From: Botryotinia globosa
Lineage: Eukaryota; Ascomycota; Leotiomycetes; Helotiales; Sclerotiniaceae
NCBI GenBank assembly: GCA_014898425.1
Contig: RCSZ01000019.1
Location: 434,001 to 498,000, forward strand
DNA length: 64,000 bases
Reading direction: 5' to 3'
Made by a program: the position numbers and the translations under genes. Of this stretch, positions 35,648 to 47,954 are shown in pieces. Positions within the stretch are counted from its first letter, which is position 1. Every line of letters starts with the position of its first letter. Below the pieces are notes generated by a model. The model did not search any database, had not been told where the DNA came from, and was given only the letters and a program-made list of their open reading frames with translations.

Positions 35648-36847
35648 GCGTTGCAATTAAGTATCAATAGTTGAGAAGAGTTGTTAGGTATGTAGATATA
35701 ATCCAAAGATATTGGAACATGATATGCGTTTGTGATAACTGCAATTACGAGTGCACGAATCCACTCAACGATTTTTCTGTTTAAATAGTCAGAAATCAAT
35801 CAATTCCCCAAAGTGTACAAATTCAAACTATCGTAAATGAGTAATCAAACCTTCAAGCCAAGACCCCAAGAAAATAGTAAGCAAAATAAAGGACAAATGG
35901 AGTTTCATTACAAAGCAGCCACATCTCGTGACAGTCCTATGAATTTATTTCGTTTTTCATATTGACTCGTACTTGCGCTTGCTTACATGTCGCCAAGTTT
36001 TCAGTCAGCATGGTGCATGTAACATCGAATTTTGTGTGGATTCCTGAGGGATCACCAGCATTTGTTTGAGGGTATGTTATCTTGATCGTGGTGGTAATTG
36101 GAGGGAGATTGATGCTGGAGATTGCTAATTGTGAATTACAGAAATGAGAAAACGAGGAAATGAGAGGTACGAAAAGGGTGAAGGTTTGGGGTTGTGTGGT
36201 ATTGGATAGGGGAGATGGGATGGATTAGGCGAGAATGCGGGATGATGATATTTGAGGGGGAGGGAAATTGAAGATGCGTTTTTGGAACGTGTGGTTGAAC
36301 GCCTCGATCTTGGTTTAGTCGGAAATCTGGGCTGCGGTCTTCCAGCTTGGAGAGGTTGTAAATTGTTGTATCGACGTATCGATGCGCCAAGTTGCGTGGG
36401 AATTTTATGGCGATGAGCCAAGTGTGGCGCTCGTACTGTGATACAGGATTAATTTTGAGGAACTGTTGATGTGCGATATGGGGTCGAGAGGAGTTGAGAG
36501 GCGTTGAAGGAAGTTGAGAGGAGGAATAAGTGTCTTGAAGTTGTGGGTGGGAGCTGACGAGATGGGAGGCAAGATCGAATTAGTGATCATTTGATTAGGA
36601 ATTGAAGAGGTGATGGAGTTGATTGAGAATGAGGTATGGTGTGGTGGGGGGATTGTGGAAAAAGTATAAGTAGAATGAAATATCATTTTTGAAGAATAAA
36701 ATCTACACAGCAATCTATTCTTTCATTCTAATACATTCCACTCTTTCCAGTTCCCATCGCTTGCACAATCATTATCATTTATTTTCATTCTCTTCACAAA
36801 CCAAACGCGTTCATTCCACATCTCGCTGCACTTACACAATCTTCAAG
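35648..36847. other. Intergenic region with promoter of secreted repeat protein
   Basis: No supported gene. Minus-strand open frames around 36125-36713 are Ser/Pro/His-biased by composition only. GTATAAG at 36666-36672 may be a TATA element. Confidence 0.45.
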
Positions 36848-37865
36848 ATGCATTACCAGTACGTCTTCCTTTCCAGAACTTAACAATTGCAGATTGCAAC
36901 TAACATCTCTCCACAGAAACCTTCTCATCGCCGCGCTCGCCATCGCAGCTCCCTTTTCTCTCGCCCTTCCCCTCGCCGACCCCGAGCCGATAAAAGGTAC
37001 CCCGGCCACAACTAAAATACCCGAAAACCAGAACATCCACGCCAAGCCTACTTGGCTTTCTATTCCTATAATTGACCCTACCAAAATTTCCATTTTCCCT
37101 ACTCCTGCTCCTGAGCAAAAGCCGGAGCCTGTTACTACCAAGGGTGAGCAACAGGATGAACAGGATCATGCTACTAAGACAGTGAAGGGGGGCGAGGGAG
37201 GGCCGGCGCAAAGTAGTCAGGTTTCTACTACGCATGCTCCTAAGAATCCAGAGGCCAAGGGAAAAGGAAAGGGCCAGAGGGATGTTGAGGAACTAGAGGA
37301 TAGGGAAATTGCAGATTTGGATTCAGATTGGGAGATAGAGGGAAGATTGGCGGAGAGAGCTGAAAATGGAAAACCCACTGGAGGTTTCACTGGTAAACCT
37401 GATCGAGCACCTGCACCTACCGCTACTGCAAAACCAACACAGAATGTTACTGGGAAACCGGATACTGAGCCGGCTCAAACCGCTACGGCTAAGCCAACTC
37501 AGCACTTCACTGGCAAGCCCGAAGGACCCGAACCAACAGTAACAGCTAAACCCACCGAATACTTTACCGGAAAACCCGATGGACCCGCTCAAACTGCCAC
37601 CGGAAAACCAACTGAACACTTTACCGAAAAGCCGGATACGCCACCTACCAAAACAATCAAAACTATTGAACCCATCAAGACTTCTGTCGTTTTCACTGAT
37701 AAGCCAGAAAGTGTTCCAAAAACATTCACAACTGTGTACAATAATGGTGGTCAGGCTACCCCAAATTCTGTTCTGGTCAATACTCATGGACCGGCTAGTA
37801 GCAGCGTTATTGTAGATACCGTGCCAGTCGGTACTGGGAAGCCTGCTGGAGGAAGAGGATTTTAG
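36848..37865 (+). CDS. Secreted Pro/Thr-rich tandem-repeat protein
   Basis: Two exons: a tiny 11-base exon (36848-36858) and 36917-37865, joined by a 58-bp intron, giving 319 residues. The signal peptide is 'NLLIAALAIAAPFSLA' followed by LPLADP. The middle is acidic with a possible Kex2-like dibasic region absent. Residues about 175-270 hold about five imperfect 17-19-residue repeats of the form 'FTGKPDgPapTaTaKPTe'. Such Lys/Pro/Thr repeats with many Thr positions resemble O-mannosylated wall or matrix proteins. No Cys-rich domain and no clear GPI signal are seen at the C-terminus (GKPAGGRGF). Extracellular location is inferred from the signal peptide. Confidence 0.7.
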
Positions 37866-38190
37866 CTCTTGTCGCTTGAGGAAAGTGGGATTCGTTTGGT
37901 TCTTTGTGTTTAGATGGGTGTGAAGATGTGGGCTTCCAGGTGCTAGAGAGCATTTCCTTTTGTTTTTTACTGATTTTGTTTTTTAATGTGAAGAAGTGAA
38001 TAAAGGGTATGGTTTTGAGAATTGATCGATTCCGACATGCGGAGATATAAGCACGATAGATATAAAATATAAAAAGAATTTTGGGGATAAACTTCTGATC
38101 CATCGCATAATATGTGTTAAGTACACAACAAATATACAAAAAAGAATGCAATTTTCGTCCCGGATGAGCAATTTCCGGAAGTAGAACTCT
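37866..38190. other. Intergenic spacer
   Basis: AT-rich 3' flank of the secreted repeat gene; nothing else seen. Confidence 0.5.
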
Positions 38191-39090
38191 TTGGAGAAGG
38201 TTAGTTATCTGGCCAAAAATAGGTTTGATCCTAGTGGTGTCAAAATTTCGGGACCGATCATCCCATCAACGCTAAATAACGCTTGCGTATCCAATTTTGG
38301 GCCAACAACTAGCTACTGGCTAGCTACTTTCTGTTCGGTACGTGACATCGGAGATCTCCTCATTTTTTGTGACAATTTTGACGACAGGGTAGTTTTCGTG
38401 GTGATATATAACAAGGAGAGGAGAGTGTTTCGTTCGATAACTCGAAGAGTTGGTCTTTGTACCGTGATGCATCGAAATGGACACATTATCAAAGTATGTT
38501 CACCGAAGGGGGTGCTAAAATCTGGACTCGTAAGTAATTACAAAACATCACCAGGATTTCACACCAAGGAAGATACTGATAAGAGAACAGCATGGAGTGG
38601 AGGGTAGGCCATTGATGATTTTATCAGCGTATCCAAGGAAGGAAGGAAGAACGAAGATTTCATCATGCACCGCGAAAATGGAACATTAGTCGGCCTCAAC
38701 CATCCTCTCGATCAAGCCATTGGAAAAATGAATGCCACAATTAATCAACGCTTCGTTATCGAGGACACCCCAATCGATGCATAATGTGATTGCCGATTTA
38801 TCTTCTGGTGTCTTATCGAAGATGACGAATGGAAAGTCAATTACCGTCGTTTATTCTATGAAAAAGACAAGGTGATCGCGGCTGATGGAAAGAATCTTCC
38901 AGGAATTCTCACCAAAGAGGAGTTAGAAAAATATACAGAGGGGGATAGGTATTTAGCTGTTGCCCAGCATAAAATTGGACATCCAATTTTGGAATATTTA
39001 CCAACTGTGATGGGAAGACCTTTTGGAAAGATGTATGAGGCTATGGCAGCATATTTAAGACGCGAGGATGTCGACCTAAACTGGGACTAA
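38191..39090 (+). pseudogene. Stop-interrupted reading frame, unrecognised family
   Basis: One continuous reading frame of about 300 codons is interrupted only by TAG at 38605-38607 and TAA at 38782-38784. The part after 38540 is protein-like ('AIDDFISVSKEGRKNEDFI', 'LNHPLDQAIGKMNATINQ', 'ILTKEELEKYTEGDRYL', 'MGRPFGKMYEAMAAYL'). No splice signals of adequate length remove both stops. The second stop could derive from CAA by one transition. I do not recognise a domain. Either a decayed gene or a gene with introns I cannot place. Confidence 0.4.
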
Positions 39091-39848
39091 GCAGTTGTGA
39101 CTAGGGGACGAGTTGTGATGGATTTGGAGAGTATATTGCATTTATAACAGTAAGAAATCTTGATTCATATCATATATTAGCTCCAGTCAACTAAGTTGAA
39201 TGTCTGCTTCCAAACTAAAAGATAAGGAAAGACCTTGCCACTCTCGAGACTTCGAAAGTGTTCCTGTGTAGAGCAATACATCATAATCTATCTTGTAAAT
39301 CGTCGAGCTGAGCTATTGAGACTGGTATGTGTGCCTTCAGTAGAACTGATAGCCGGATTCTGTTGTTATCTTGGTATTGACAAAGCTGTCTTTCATCAAC
39401 GAGGATGCAATCTAAGCATACTCGGGGGTCGACCAAACCTATTGGTATATGAGAAATGCTTTAAGCATCTCGATGCCGCGACATAGCAAACGATGCATCC
39501 AGTGTTCATGGATGACATAACTTTATAAGGTAAGACGATATAACAGAGCCTTTCGAGGGATAAGCCATTCAAGGAGGAAATGTATAGAGTACCTTCTTTT
39601 GGTGAATTTGTCTTGTGTGTGAAATGACATTCGTTATCGATCACTCAAGCCTAGATAAATGGAAAATTCAAGGACCGGACACTCAATAACCAGAAAAGGT
39701 TATCAAAGCGTTGAGATATAACGCTAAGAACCACGTGATGACTAATCTTAAACCCCCACATTATCCGTGGGATTGGATTCGGTGTCTCTTTCAAATCGAT
39801 ATTCGGATTTCAACATCATCAGAACCTCAATTTTCTCTCAATATTGAC
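39091..39848. other. Promoter region of P5C reductase
   Basis: No other gene is supported; short frames on both strands lack coding bias. Confidence 0.45.
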
Positions 39849-40880
39849 ATGATGGCTGTGCAAAACGGATCCGGAGGTATTAGCAGTGACCCAAATGCTA
39901 ACTCAGCATTGGGAGAAATAGAGAAATGGATCAAGAACAGAGATTCAACCAAGAACAACAACTTAGTCGCCGCTGTGGTGGGATGTGGTGAGTCAGAAAA
40001 TTCACATGATAAGGAAAGTCACTAACAAAGTTTAGGAAACATGGGTAGCTCTATCCTTACTGGTATTCTTGCTGCCAACTCACTGCCAGATGCAAGGGAT
40101 AACACACCAGTTTCACATATCATTGCTTGTACCAAGTCAGAAGCTTCAGCTTCCAGAGTATACTCGGCATCAAAAGAATCCAAGGCTGCAGACAGACTCG
40201 CCGTCTTCTATGATAACAACTTGAAAGCTTTTCAGTTGGCTGATGTTATTATCCTGGCATGCAAGCCATATATGGCCGAGGAAGTTCTCGGAGCTCCTGG
40301 TGTTGGTGATGCTTTAACAAACAAACTTGTCATCTCAGTCTTGGCAGGATCAACAACTGAGCAATTGAAGGAGTTTGCGTTCAAAGGTAGCTCAGACACA
40401 AAAGGGTGTGCATTTGTCAGAAGTATGCCAAATCTTGGTGCACAGATCAAGGAATCATCAACCGTTATCTCAACTGGATCGGAAACCATTTCTCCAAAAT
40501 ATGAAGAGGCCATGAAATGGATCTTTCAGAGCATTGGTCAATATACATATGTACCCGACAATGTATTCCAAGTTGCAGGTGTCCTTGCCGGTTGCACTCC
40601 AGCATGGTTCCTCACTGCCTTTGATGGAATCCTCGACGGTGCTGTTTCCGAAGGAATGAGACGAGATACCGCCACTGAAATTTTGGCTGGTTCTATGCTC
40701 GCAGCTGCAAAGTTAATACAGAATGGTGAACATCCTGCTGTTCTGAGAGAGAAGGTTTCATCTCCCAAGGGTACCACAATTCAAGGTCTGAAAACTATTG
40801 AAAAAGGTGGTGTCCGATCAACATATTGTGATGCAACCATTGATTCGGTTCAACACGGATTGAATATGGGCAAGAAGTAA
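39849..40880 (+). CDS. pro3: Pyrroline-5-carboxylate reductase
   Basis: Two exons, 39849-39987 and 40036-40880, give 327 residues (48-bp intron, GTGAGT...TTTAG). It reduces P5C to L-proline with NAD(P)H, the last step of proline synthesis, in the cytosol. The dinucleotide-binding motif GCGNMG spans the splice site at residues 45-50. Family signatures follow: 'ADVIILACKPY', 'VRSMPNLGA', 'VAGVLAGCTPAWF', and the C-terminal active region 'LREKVSSPKGTTIQGL'. Length is slightly over the usual 270-290 because of an N-terminal extension of about 35 residues. A second ATG directly follows the first. It lies 0.9 kb upstream of proline dehydrogenase in the same orientation. Confidence 0.93.
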
Positions 40881-41813
40881 ATACTTTCTTGTCTTTGTTG
40901 GGGACTGGTTTGACGCTTGATGATCCGACACGATATTTTGCTTGAGATTGGACGCCTTAAAGAACTCATGACATTTATTTCTTGCTCTACTTTTCACTGA
41001 ACGAAGATATAAATTCGATAAAAGGAGCTCGGGCTTCAGTAGAATAGAACATGGTCTAAATACATTAAAAATTTATCGAAGTTTTTACCGACCTGGATAT
41101 ATAATTCCTCGGATATTTTCTTCTGATTTATTACACTAATAATCTAGGGGCGCAACAGACGGCCGGCCGAAAGGCTCAAAATATACACCCTAAGACTTCG
41201 ATTGAAACCAAAAATTGTCCATATTGTATTTTTACTTTGGCTCCCACAGCTACTCTGAATGTCCATCTATAGTTCTCTTCAACATTGTTCGACGTAATGG
41301 AGTCGAATGATAATGATCGGCAAACAAAAGTGGCTTAACAGAAGGTTCGCCAACACGTTTCTTGTACCAACTACCCTGGCTGTTTCAAGAATAACATGTC
41401 TAGACATACCCCCCTCGGTACTCCTTAACACGGAAAGCGAGCAGCCAAAGGATCGCCGAGTCGATCGGTACTCTATAATCCATTTACCACTCAAATCCAG
41501 ATTCCTATTCTGGACTTATGCACATGAATGTCACAATAAACTAAACGATAAGGACCCACCCTCCCGATAAGGCAATACAATGATATCGATATGCGGGGTC
41601 GAGGTGCCATTACGAGGTGGTTGCATGCCAATATAGACCCGATGATACACGAACCAACTGTTGTGTAGAACGATCGGGTTGATAAGTGATGGTTTCGGGA
41701 TATATCTCAGGGTTTATACGAGTACTATGTAGGTCCCAGGTACTGTTTACTTCGAGACTCTTGATCTCTTGGTCTTTCCTTTCATCTCGAGTCTGCTATC
41801 TATCTCTTTTGAA
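40881..41813. other. Spacer between P5C reductase and proline dehydrogenase
   Basis: Holds the 3' end of the reductase gene and the promoter of the dehydrogenase. No gene is seen. It would be the place to look for proline-responsive elements; none is identified. Confidence 0.45.
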
Positions 41814-43484
41814 ATGTTCTTACGACGACGATCTTCTAGATTTCTTTCACTTGCACCAAGGAGATATCATATACCATCTCTCAAACACTATTCATCCATT
41901 ACCTCAACCATCTCTCCTCAAAATGGGTTTCCACACACACCCGCCCCGTCCTCGCCTCCCTTCAGCACCTCTCCAACCTCCGAGCTTCCACCCCTCTCCA
42001 TAATGCCCCTACCTCTCCTCCTCAAATCCTACCTGATAACCTCCATTCTTGCCTCCCCAAAAATCATCAAGTTCTTCCTTCCTTTCCTCAACAAACTTGC
42101 AAATTCCAGCTCAACAATCTTAAATCCCGATAGAAATCCAGTGTTACATATGATCGTCCGGAAATTCATCTACGATCATTTTATCGCTGGGGAAAATGCT
42201 ACTCAAGTGAGAGCTCGGGTGAAAGAAATGAAGGCATTGGGATTTAGCGGAGTGATATTGGGATATGCGAGGGAAGTCAATGTTTCTGGGGGAGAAGTGG
42301 GCGGAGATGTTTTAGGGGTGAGCAAGGAGGTAGCGGAGAGAGCTATCAGAGAATGGAGAGATGGACTCATGAGTACCCTTTCTTTGCTACAGCCTGGAGA
42401 TTTTCTTTCGCTCAAGTAAGGTTTCCCTTCCTTTCTTGAACATCAATTTCAATATCAATATTTCCCAAGTCCCAAAAATAAATCCGCTGAACCTCCCACC
42501 CCCAGATTTTCCGGCGCAGGCCCGCTCGTGCTTCACGCCCTCCAAAATGGCCTCCCCCCACCACCCCTCCTCCTCCAATCCATGCATCTACTCCTCCGCA
42601 CCGCCGCCTCCCAATCTGCACGTATCTGGCTCGATGCAGAACAGCAAGACTTACAGCACACTATCGAGTCATGGACTATCGATCTCATGCGCATCTACAA
42701 CACCGGATCCCAAGCATTACTCTACACAACCATGCAAGCATATTTAAAATCCACCCCATCGAATATCCTGAGATGTTTAGATCTCGCACAGAAAGAGAAT
42801 TGGGTACTGGGCATAAAGCTAGTCAGGGGTGCGTATATTGCTACCGAGAAGCGGGAGTTGATATGGGGAAGTATTGAAGAGACACATGAGGCATATAATG
42901 GGATTGCCGCTGGTTTGCTAAGTCTATCGTATCCTGGGATAGACGTCAAGAAGAATACTGCAATGACAGAAAAGACAGAGGGAATGGCAAAAGAAAACGC
43001 ATATCCACGCGCAGAACTATTCCTCGCCACGCACAATGAAGAGAGTATCAAGAAAGCCTACACACTCCAAAGCTCACGAATCCTATCCGGAAAACCCACC
43101 ATCGAATTGGCGTTTGGACAGCTGCAAGGAATGGCTGATGAGATCAGTTGTAGCTTACTACAGCTCCGTCGAAAAGAATCCCAGGACTCGAACAGTACAT
43201 CGTCAGCTTCTAAAGATCTTGTGAAATCAGAAGAGGATTCCAGATTAACGCAGGCGCTCAAACCAAAAGCGTATAAATGCATGGTGTGGGGATCTACGCA
43301 GCAGTGTTTACAATTTCTACTCAGGAGGGTAAAGGAAAATGGAGATGCGCTTGGAAGGACGGGGTATTGGGTTGAAGGATTTAAGAGGGAGATATGGAGG
43401 AGGGTGAGAAGTTCTTCTGGGATGAAGAGAAGGAGAGTTTTGGAGAGTGCTGATGGGGGGATGGCTCGGAAGAGGGTGTTATGA
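41814..43484 (+). CDS. put1: Proline dehydrogenase (proline oxidase), mitochondrial
   Basis: Two exons, 41814-42415 and 42506-43484, give 526 residues; the 90-bp intron joins LSLK to FSGAGPL. The enzyme oxidises proline to P5C with FAD at the inner mitochondrial membrane. The N-terminus (MFLRRRSSRFLSLAPRRY) is a good mitochondrial presequence. Conserved elements include the start of the barrel 'LGFSGVILGYARE', 'KFSGAGP', the substrate/FAD strand 'IKLVRGAYIATEKR' (about residues 303-316), 'LATHNEES', 'ELAFGQLQGMAD' and the C-terminal 'FLLRRVKENGDALGRT'. Length fits fungal Put1 proteins. The tail beyond residue 490 is basic and Ser-rich. Neighbouring P5C reductase uses its product. Confidence 0.92.
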
Positions 43485-44314
43485 GAGGATTTGTGGTTCC
43501 TGTATGGAGAATTCTGGAGTTGCGGTTCGTGATTTGGTGGAGAGGACTTGAGTTGCGTTTAGTGAATACGTTGTATGTTATAACAATCCAGATTTTGAAA
43601 AACTCTATATACATTGCAACAAAGTGCTTATCATAAACTATACAAAAAAGACCAGAAAGGAAAAAAACCAGAAGTGAATCTATGACTCGCACAACCCAAA
43701 TCTGAACGTCGCTGACAAACAGTTTGATTGAGATATAAAGGCGCGGTGCGGTGCGGTGTCTTCCATGCAATTGACGAAAGATACCTAGCAGTGGTTGAGC
43801 TGTATTACTAAATCACTACCTATACCATGCTACCTCTGTTCCATTATCACAGTGACAGATTCATATCAAATCAATAGGCAGGTAATATGAGAAGTATCGC
43901 ATCCGATGATTTGCAGTTAAGTAAGATTACATACCACCCTCCACTACAAATCAAGTGATATTCCCTCATTCACAAGCTTATGCGTATTATTTCCCATCAC
44001 TCAGATCGGTGATCTGAGAATCATGTCCTCCCAGCCGAACGGATTACTTCACTGTCGTCCTAAATAAAAATAAAAATACAAACACAGATACAGATACAGA
44101 TACATCACCCCAATCCCATCTCAAGTAATTTTGACCAAGAGTGCTCAAATCATGGTATCATATTCTACACCCCTCCCCTCTATTTATTGACCAAGCACAA
44201 AACAGTCTGTCTATATATTCTCCTCAGAGTTAAACCCTAGCTAATCCATCAATTCCTTCAGTTGAGCCCAGTGTATACAGTTCCAGCAAATCCAGCAATT
44301 CGACTATCGATCAT
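43485..44314. other. Convergent 3' intergenic region
   Basis: Between the converging proline dehydrogenase and sirtuin genes. It contains a short (GATACA)n run near 44086-44103; no gene seen. Confidence 0.5.
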
Positions 44315-47300
44315 TCATCTATCATTACAAACAGCTCCAATGCTCATTCTATCCCTATTGAGAACCACAATTGTATCTCCAGCATTCCCACTCCCACTCA
44401 CTCCCATATCCTCAACACTGATTTCCATACTATTTCGTTTGCTTCTAGTTCCATACGAATGTTTCATGGCCTGTACCTGTCTTGACTGCACCACAATGGT
44501 ATTCTGATCCTCTTCCGAGGCCGGTTCAAGCGGCAAACTAGCCCTCTCCCTCTCTCCTCTATCAACCATCTTTCCCTTTCCTTTCCCCAAATCTTTCCTT
44601 CCTGATTCCGGGGATCCAGTGGGAGGCAAGCTACTCAAACTCATTCCTTTTATGCTAATACTAGAATCTAATAGTCCACGCATATTTGGCAGACCAATTC
44701 CTTCCAATGCACCATCTATGCCAACATCTGAGAAAGATCTCTTGTATCCAATGCTGTTCCCTGGTACATTTTCGGCGAGTTTTTCAAATGGTACTCTGCC
44801 GCGTAAGTCTTCCAGAAGGTCTTCGGAAATCGTGTTGTTGGTGAGTTTGCGGACTATTTTCAAAAGAGAGTCTTCAAGCCAGGCACCACTGCGATGTGGT
44901 TCAGTTGGACACATTCTCGCAGGAGTGTTGTCGGGGATAGTTTTCCGTCTTTGGGATTTGCTATTCGTGGAAGTTGTGGGAACTTTGGTGGAAGATGAAG
45001 CTGGGAGAGATTTTCGACCTTTTCTAATGGGTAATACTGACGCCCGATGCTTCTTAATCGGGGCCTTTTCTGGTATTTGTCCAGTCGAAGCTCTGAAAGG
45101 CCTACGATCGAAAGGCACCCAGTACATTGGCCGTACTGATCCATTCCCTTCGGTATCCTTGAGTTTTCGCAGGTCGTCAAGGATCTTGAATGTGAAATGA
45201 ACTGCATTGGTCTTATCGTCTCTCTTACACTGTGGACGGTATGGTGGTATTTTATCAGATGTATTACGCTGCTTGGAAGGCGCCGGTTCCTTGCAGGCAA
45301 CGTTTTGTGTGACATTTGTATATGGCTGCCATATATCACTTCGTCTTTTTTTCAAGTCCAGCACCCATGCATCACAATCCCATTCTACCCAATAGTCGAT
45401 CACATCGCCCCATTGACTCTCGGGCGGCTTCGTTTGATTAACGAAAACGACACTTCCTCCTTTAGCATGTACGGCTTGTGCGAATTCTTTGACCATAATC
45501 TTGAGCCCGTGAACTCTCAAGCTAGTACCGAGAATAAGAAGGACATCTGGACCTAATTTTAAATCGTGAATGATTAACGGTCCTACCAAATTTGCGTGCG
45601 GATGTTCTTCTCCATAAAGAACAATGTCAGGCCTCAATCTCCCCACAGCTAAACCTCTGCGACCTTTGTCTTGACGTGATATAGAGCTTGAAATGCAAGA
45701 AGGACAATCGGGAGCGGACCCAGCCATTGTAGTAGTCTCCCTGTCTTCCTCGTCCCAACTGGTAAGTTTCGAGCATACACCGCATCGCAACTTACGAAGT
45801 GACCCGTGTAGCAAAACACACTCTACTCCTGTTGCAGCAGGGGTTTCCTTTCCTCCTCGTTCATCTGATCCAGCTGTGACTGATTTGCCCTGGATTTTGG
45901 TTTGAAAACGCGTGCGATCACCCGCGCCAAGTTCGAGATCCGTAGTGAGTCCTTCGCGTTCTTCGAGGCAATCGATATTCTGTGTGTAATTCCGGACGAG
46001 GCGACCGTTGTCTCTGAGAGAGCGGATAAATTGGTGAGTGGTGGTGGTAGACTTGACATCGTTATTGATTCTGCGACGAAAATTGGAGATGAACATGTAA
46101 AATATAGAAGTTGAGAAAGGATCGGACCAAATGACCGAGTCAAATAGATCTTTTCCTTTAAGATTTGGTAATGTGCGTGATGAAGATGATTGAGATGATT
46201 GTGAAGGAGGTTCTTCAAATTCGGAAGCAGTTGTGACAGAACTGACTTCACTCGACAAATTTCGTTTGTTGTTGTTGCTGTTGTTGTTGTTGCTACTACA
46301 ATCACTTGATGAAACTGAAGGTGTGGCGCTGCCAGTTGTAGATACACTTTCAGTATTTATGGTTGAAGAGGGTTTGCTATGGGAAAGTTCAAATGCAGGT
46401 GTATTCCTTCGAGAAGATTTTCTGAGAAGTGAAGAAGATTGTTCTGTAAGTTGTGGAGGTAGACTATCAGCTCGTGATCTCACTGATTGTCGTGAAGTCT
46501 TGCTCTCGATAATTGAACTGGCGGCAGAAGGTATAAGAGACGAAGACCTTTGAAGTATTCGTGATTTTGAAGGAATAGATTTTGGATTGGTGGTTGAGGC
46601 TTGAATTGTTGACCGAAGACTACTTTCACGTCGTAGTGAGTTTGATGAGGAAGAATCAGAAGAAATTATTGTTGAATTTGAATTTTCTTCTTTTGCTGTA
46701 GATATGGGAGAGCTTGTTCGGAGTGAACGTCGAGTTCGTTTTTGTTTATTGTCAATTGACTCCAAGTCTTGGGGCAACCGAGAATATTCCGATGAATATT
46801 GAGATGAATATTCACTTGATTCTTGAAGTAATTGTTGTGAAGCATTTTCTTCAGTATTGGAACCTTCGGAATCGAGCTCCGTTTCCATTAAAGGATTTAT
46901 TTCTTCATGAGATTTGGTATTTTCAATGTGAGATACTCGTCGATTGGGATTTTCGGTGGTAATACATTCAACTTTGGATTTGGCACATGGTTCACAGCTT
47001 GGTCGGATATCACCACACTTAATCTTTCGAACTCGACACCTATCACAAGCCCGAGTAGCCCGAAGTTTAGATGACTTGCCTTTGGTGATGGGTTTTGGCG
47101 ATTCAATCTTGATGTCATCTTGTGCCAGGATAGAAGTTCGAGACTTGGAAGCTTGCCTTCTCGGGGGCAACAGATCTGGTGTATGGGTGGGAGTCGCTTG
47201 AGAGAGAGATTCATGCACATCATGAGCAGATTGACCCTTTGGATTTGGTTTCGGAGATTCTTTGATAGATTTATCATGCGCCGAAGAAGCGTTTCGAGTT

Positions 47301-47954
47301 TGGCGCTTCGGGGGTGATATTGGTGATTTATTGTCTGAATTTTCGTTTAAGATCGGGGTATTAGAATTGATCGCAGATGGAGTTTCCACACTCGGTTTCT
47401 GGGATTCACTTTTGAGATTGTCCTGTGCCAAAGATGTATGCCTGCGAGAGCTTCTTCTCGATGGAGCTAGAGTAGGGGTTTCTGGTTGCGCTGAAGGTTC
47501 TTTTGATGGCGATTGAGAGGGTTGCTGAGAAGACTGGTGGGAAGACTGCTCAGAGGGTTGCTGAGAGGGCAACTCAGATGCTTCTTCAGGTGGCAGCTCT
47601 ACCCTTACACCATCGGCTGTCACAAGTTCGTAATAATAGCGCTCCGTGACACGTCTTTTCTTCTTCGGTCGATCATCAATATCATAATCATTAATTTCCC
47701 AAGGCGGATTCTCCAGTGCAGCATCATATTGGGCTTGTATCATGGAATATAGTCCATGTTCGGAACGAAAATCCTATTTGCTGGGTTAGCAGTAGTTCAA
47801 AGGATAATTTAGGCTGCGGTCCACATACAGGTATTCCGACATTCGTACTGATTCCAGCTCCTGTCACAACCACAATTTTCCTTGATTTCGCAAGGATATC
47901 TGCAATTTCCTGCAATTCAGCAGCAGAGGTTGGCAAGACATTGATTGTTGGCAT
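44315..47954 (-). CDS. Hst3/Hst4-type sirtuin with embedded Zn2Cys6 cluster
   Basis: Two exons (47954-47829, 47773-44315; 55-bp intron) give 1194 residues. The N-terminus is a sirtuin NAD site: VVVTGAGISTNVGIP then DFRSEHGLYS. The core resumes near residue 565 with 'KGKDLFDSVIWSDPFSTSIF', then TQNID (639-643), catalytic H698 in LLHGSL, a Zn ribbon (C..C, C..C), 'RPDIVLYGE' and 'LILGTSLRVHGLK'. These details fit the Hst3/Hst4 class, which removes acetyl from histone H3 K56 in the nucleus. Between the halves sit about 500 disordered Ser/Gln-rich residues. These contain a full Zn2Cys6 motif: Cys285, 288, 295, 302, 305 and 312 in ACDRCRVRKIKC...SCEPCAKSKVEC, as in fungal transcription factors. 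The reading frame through this insertion is continuous. Confidence 0.88.

Noticed and set aside
36125..36713. Minus-strand Ser/Pro/His-rich frames
   Set aside because: Composition-driven (purine-rich plus strand); overlapping in two frames with no domain.
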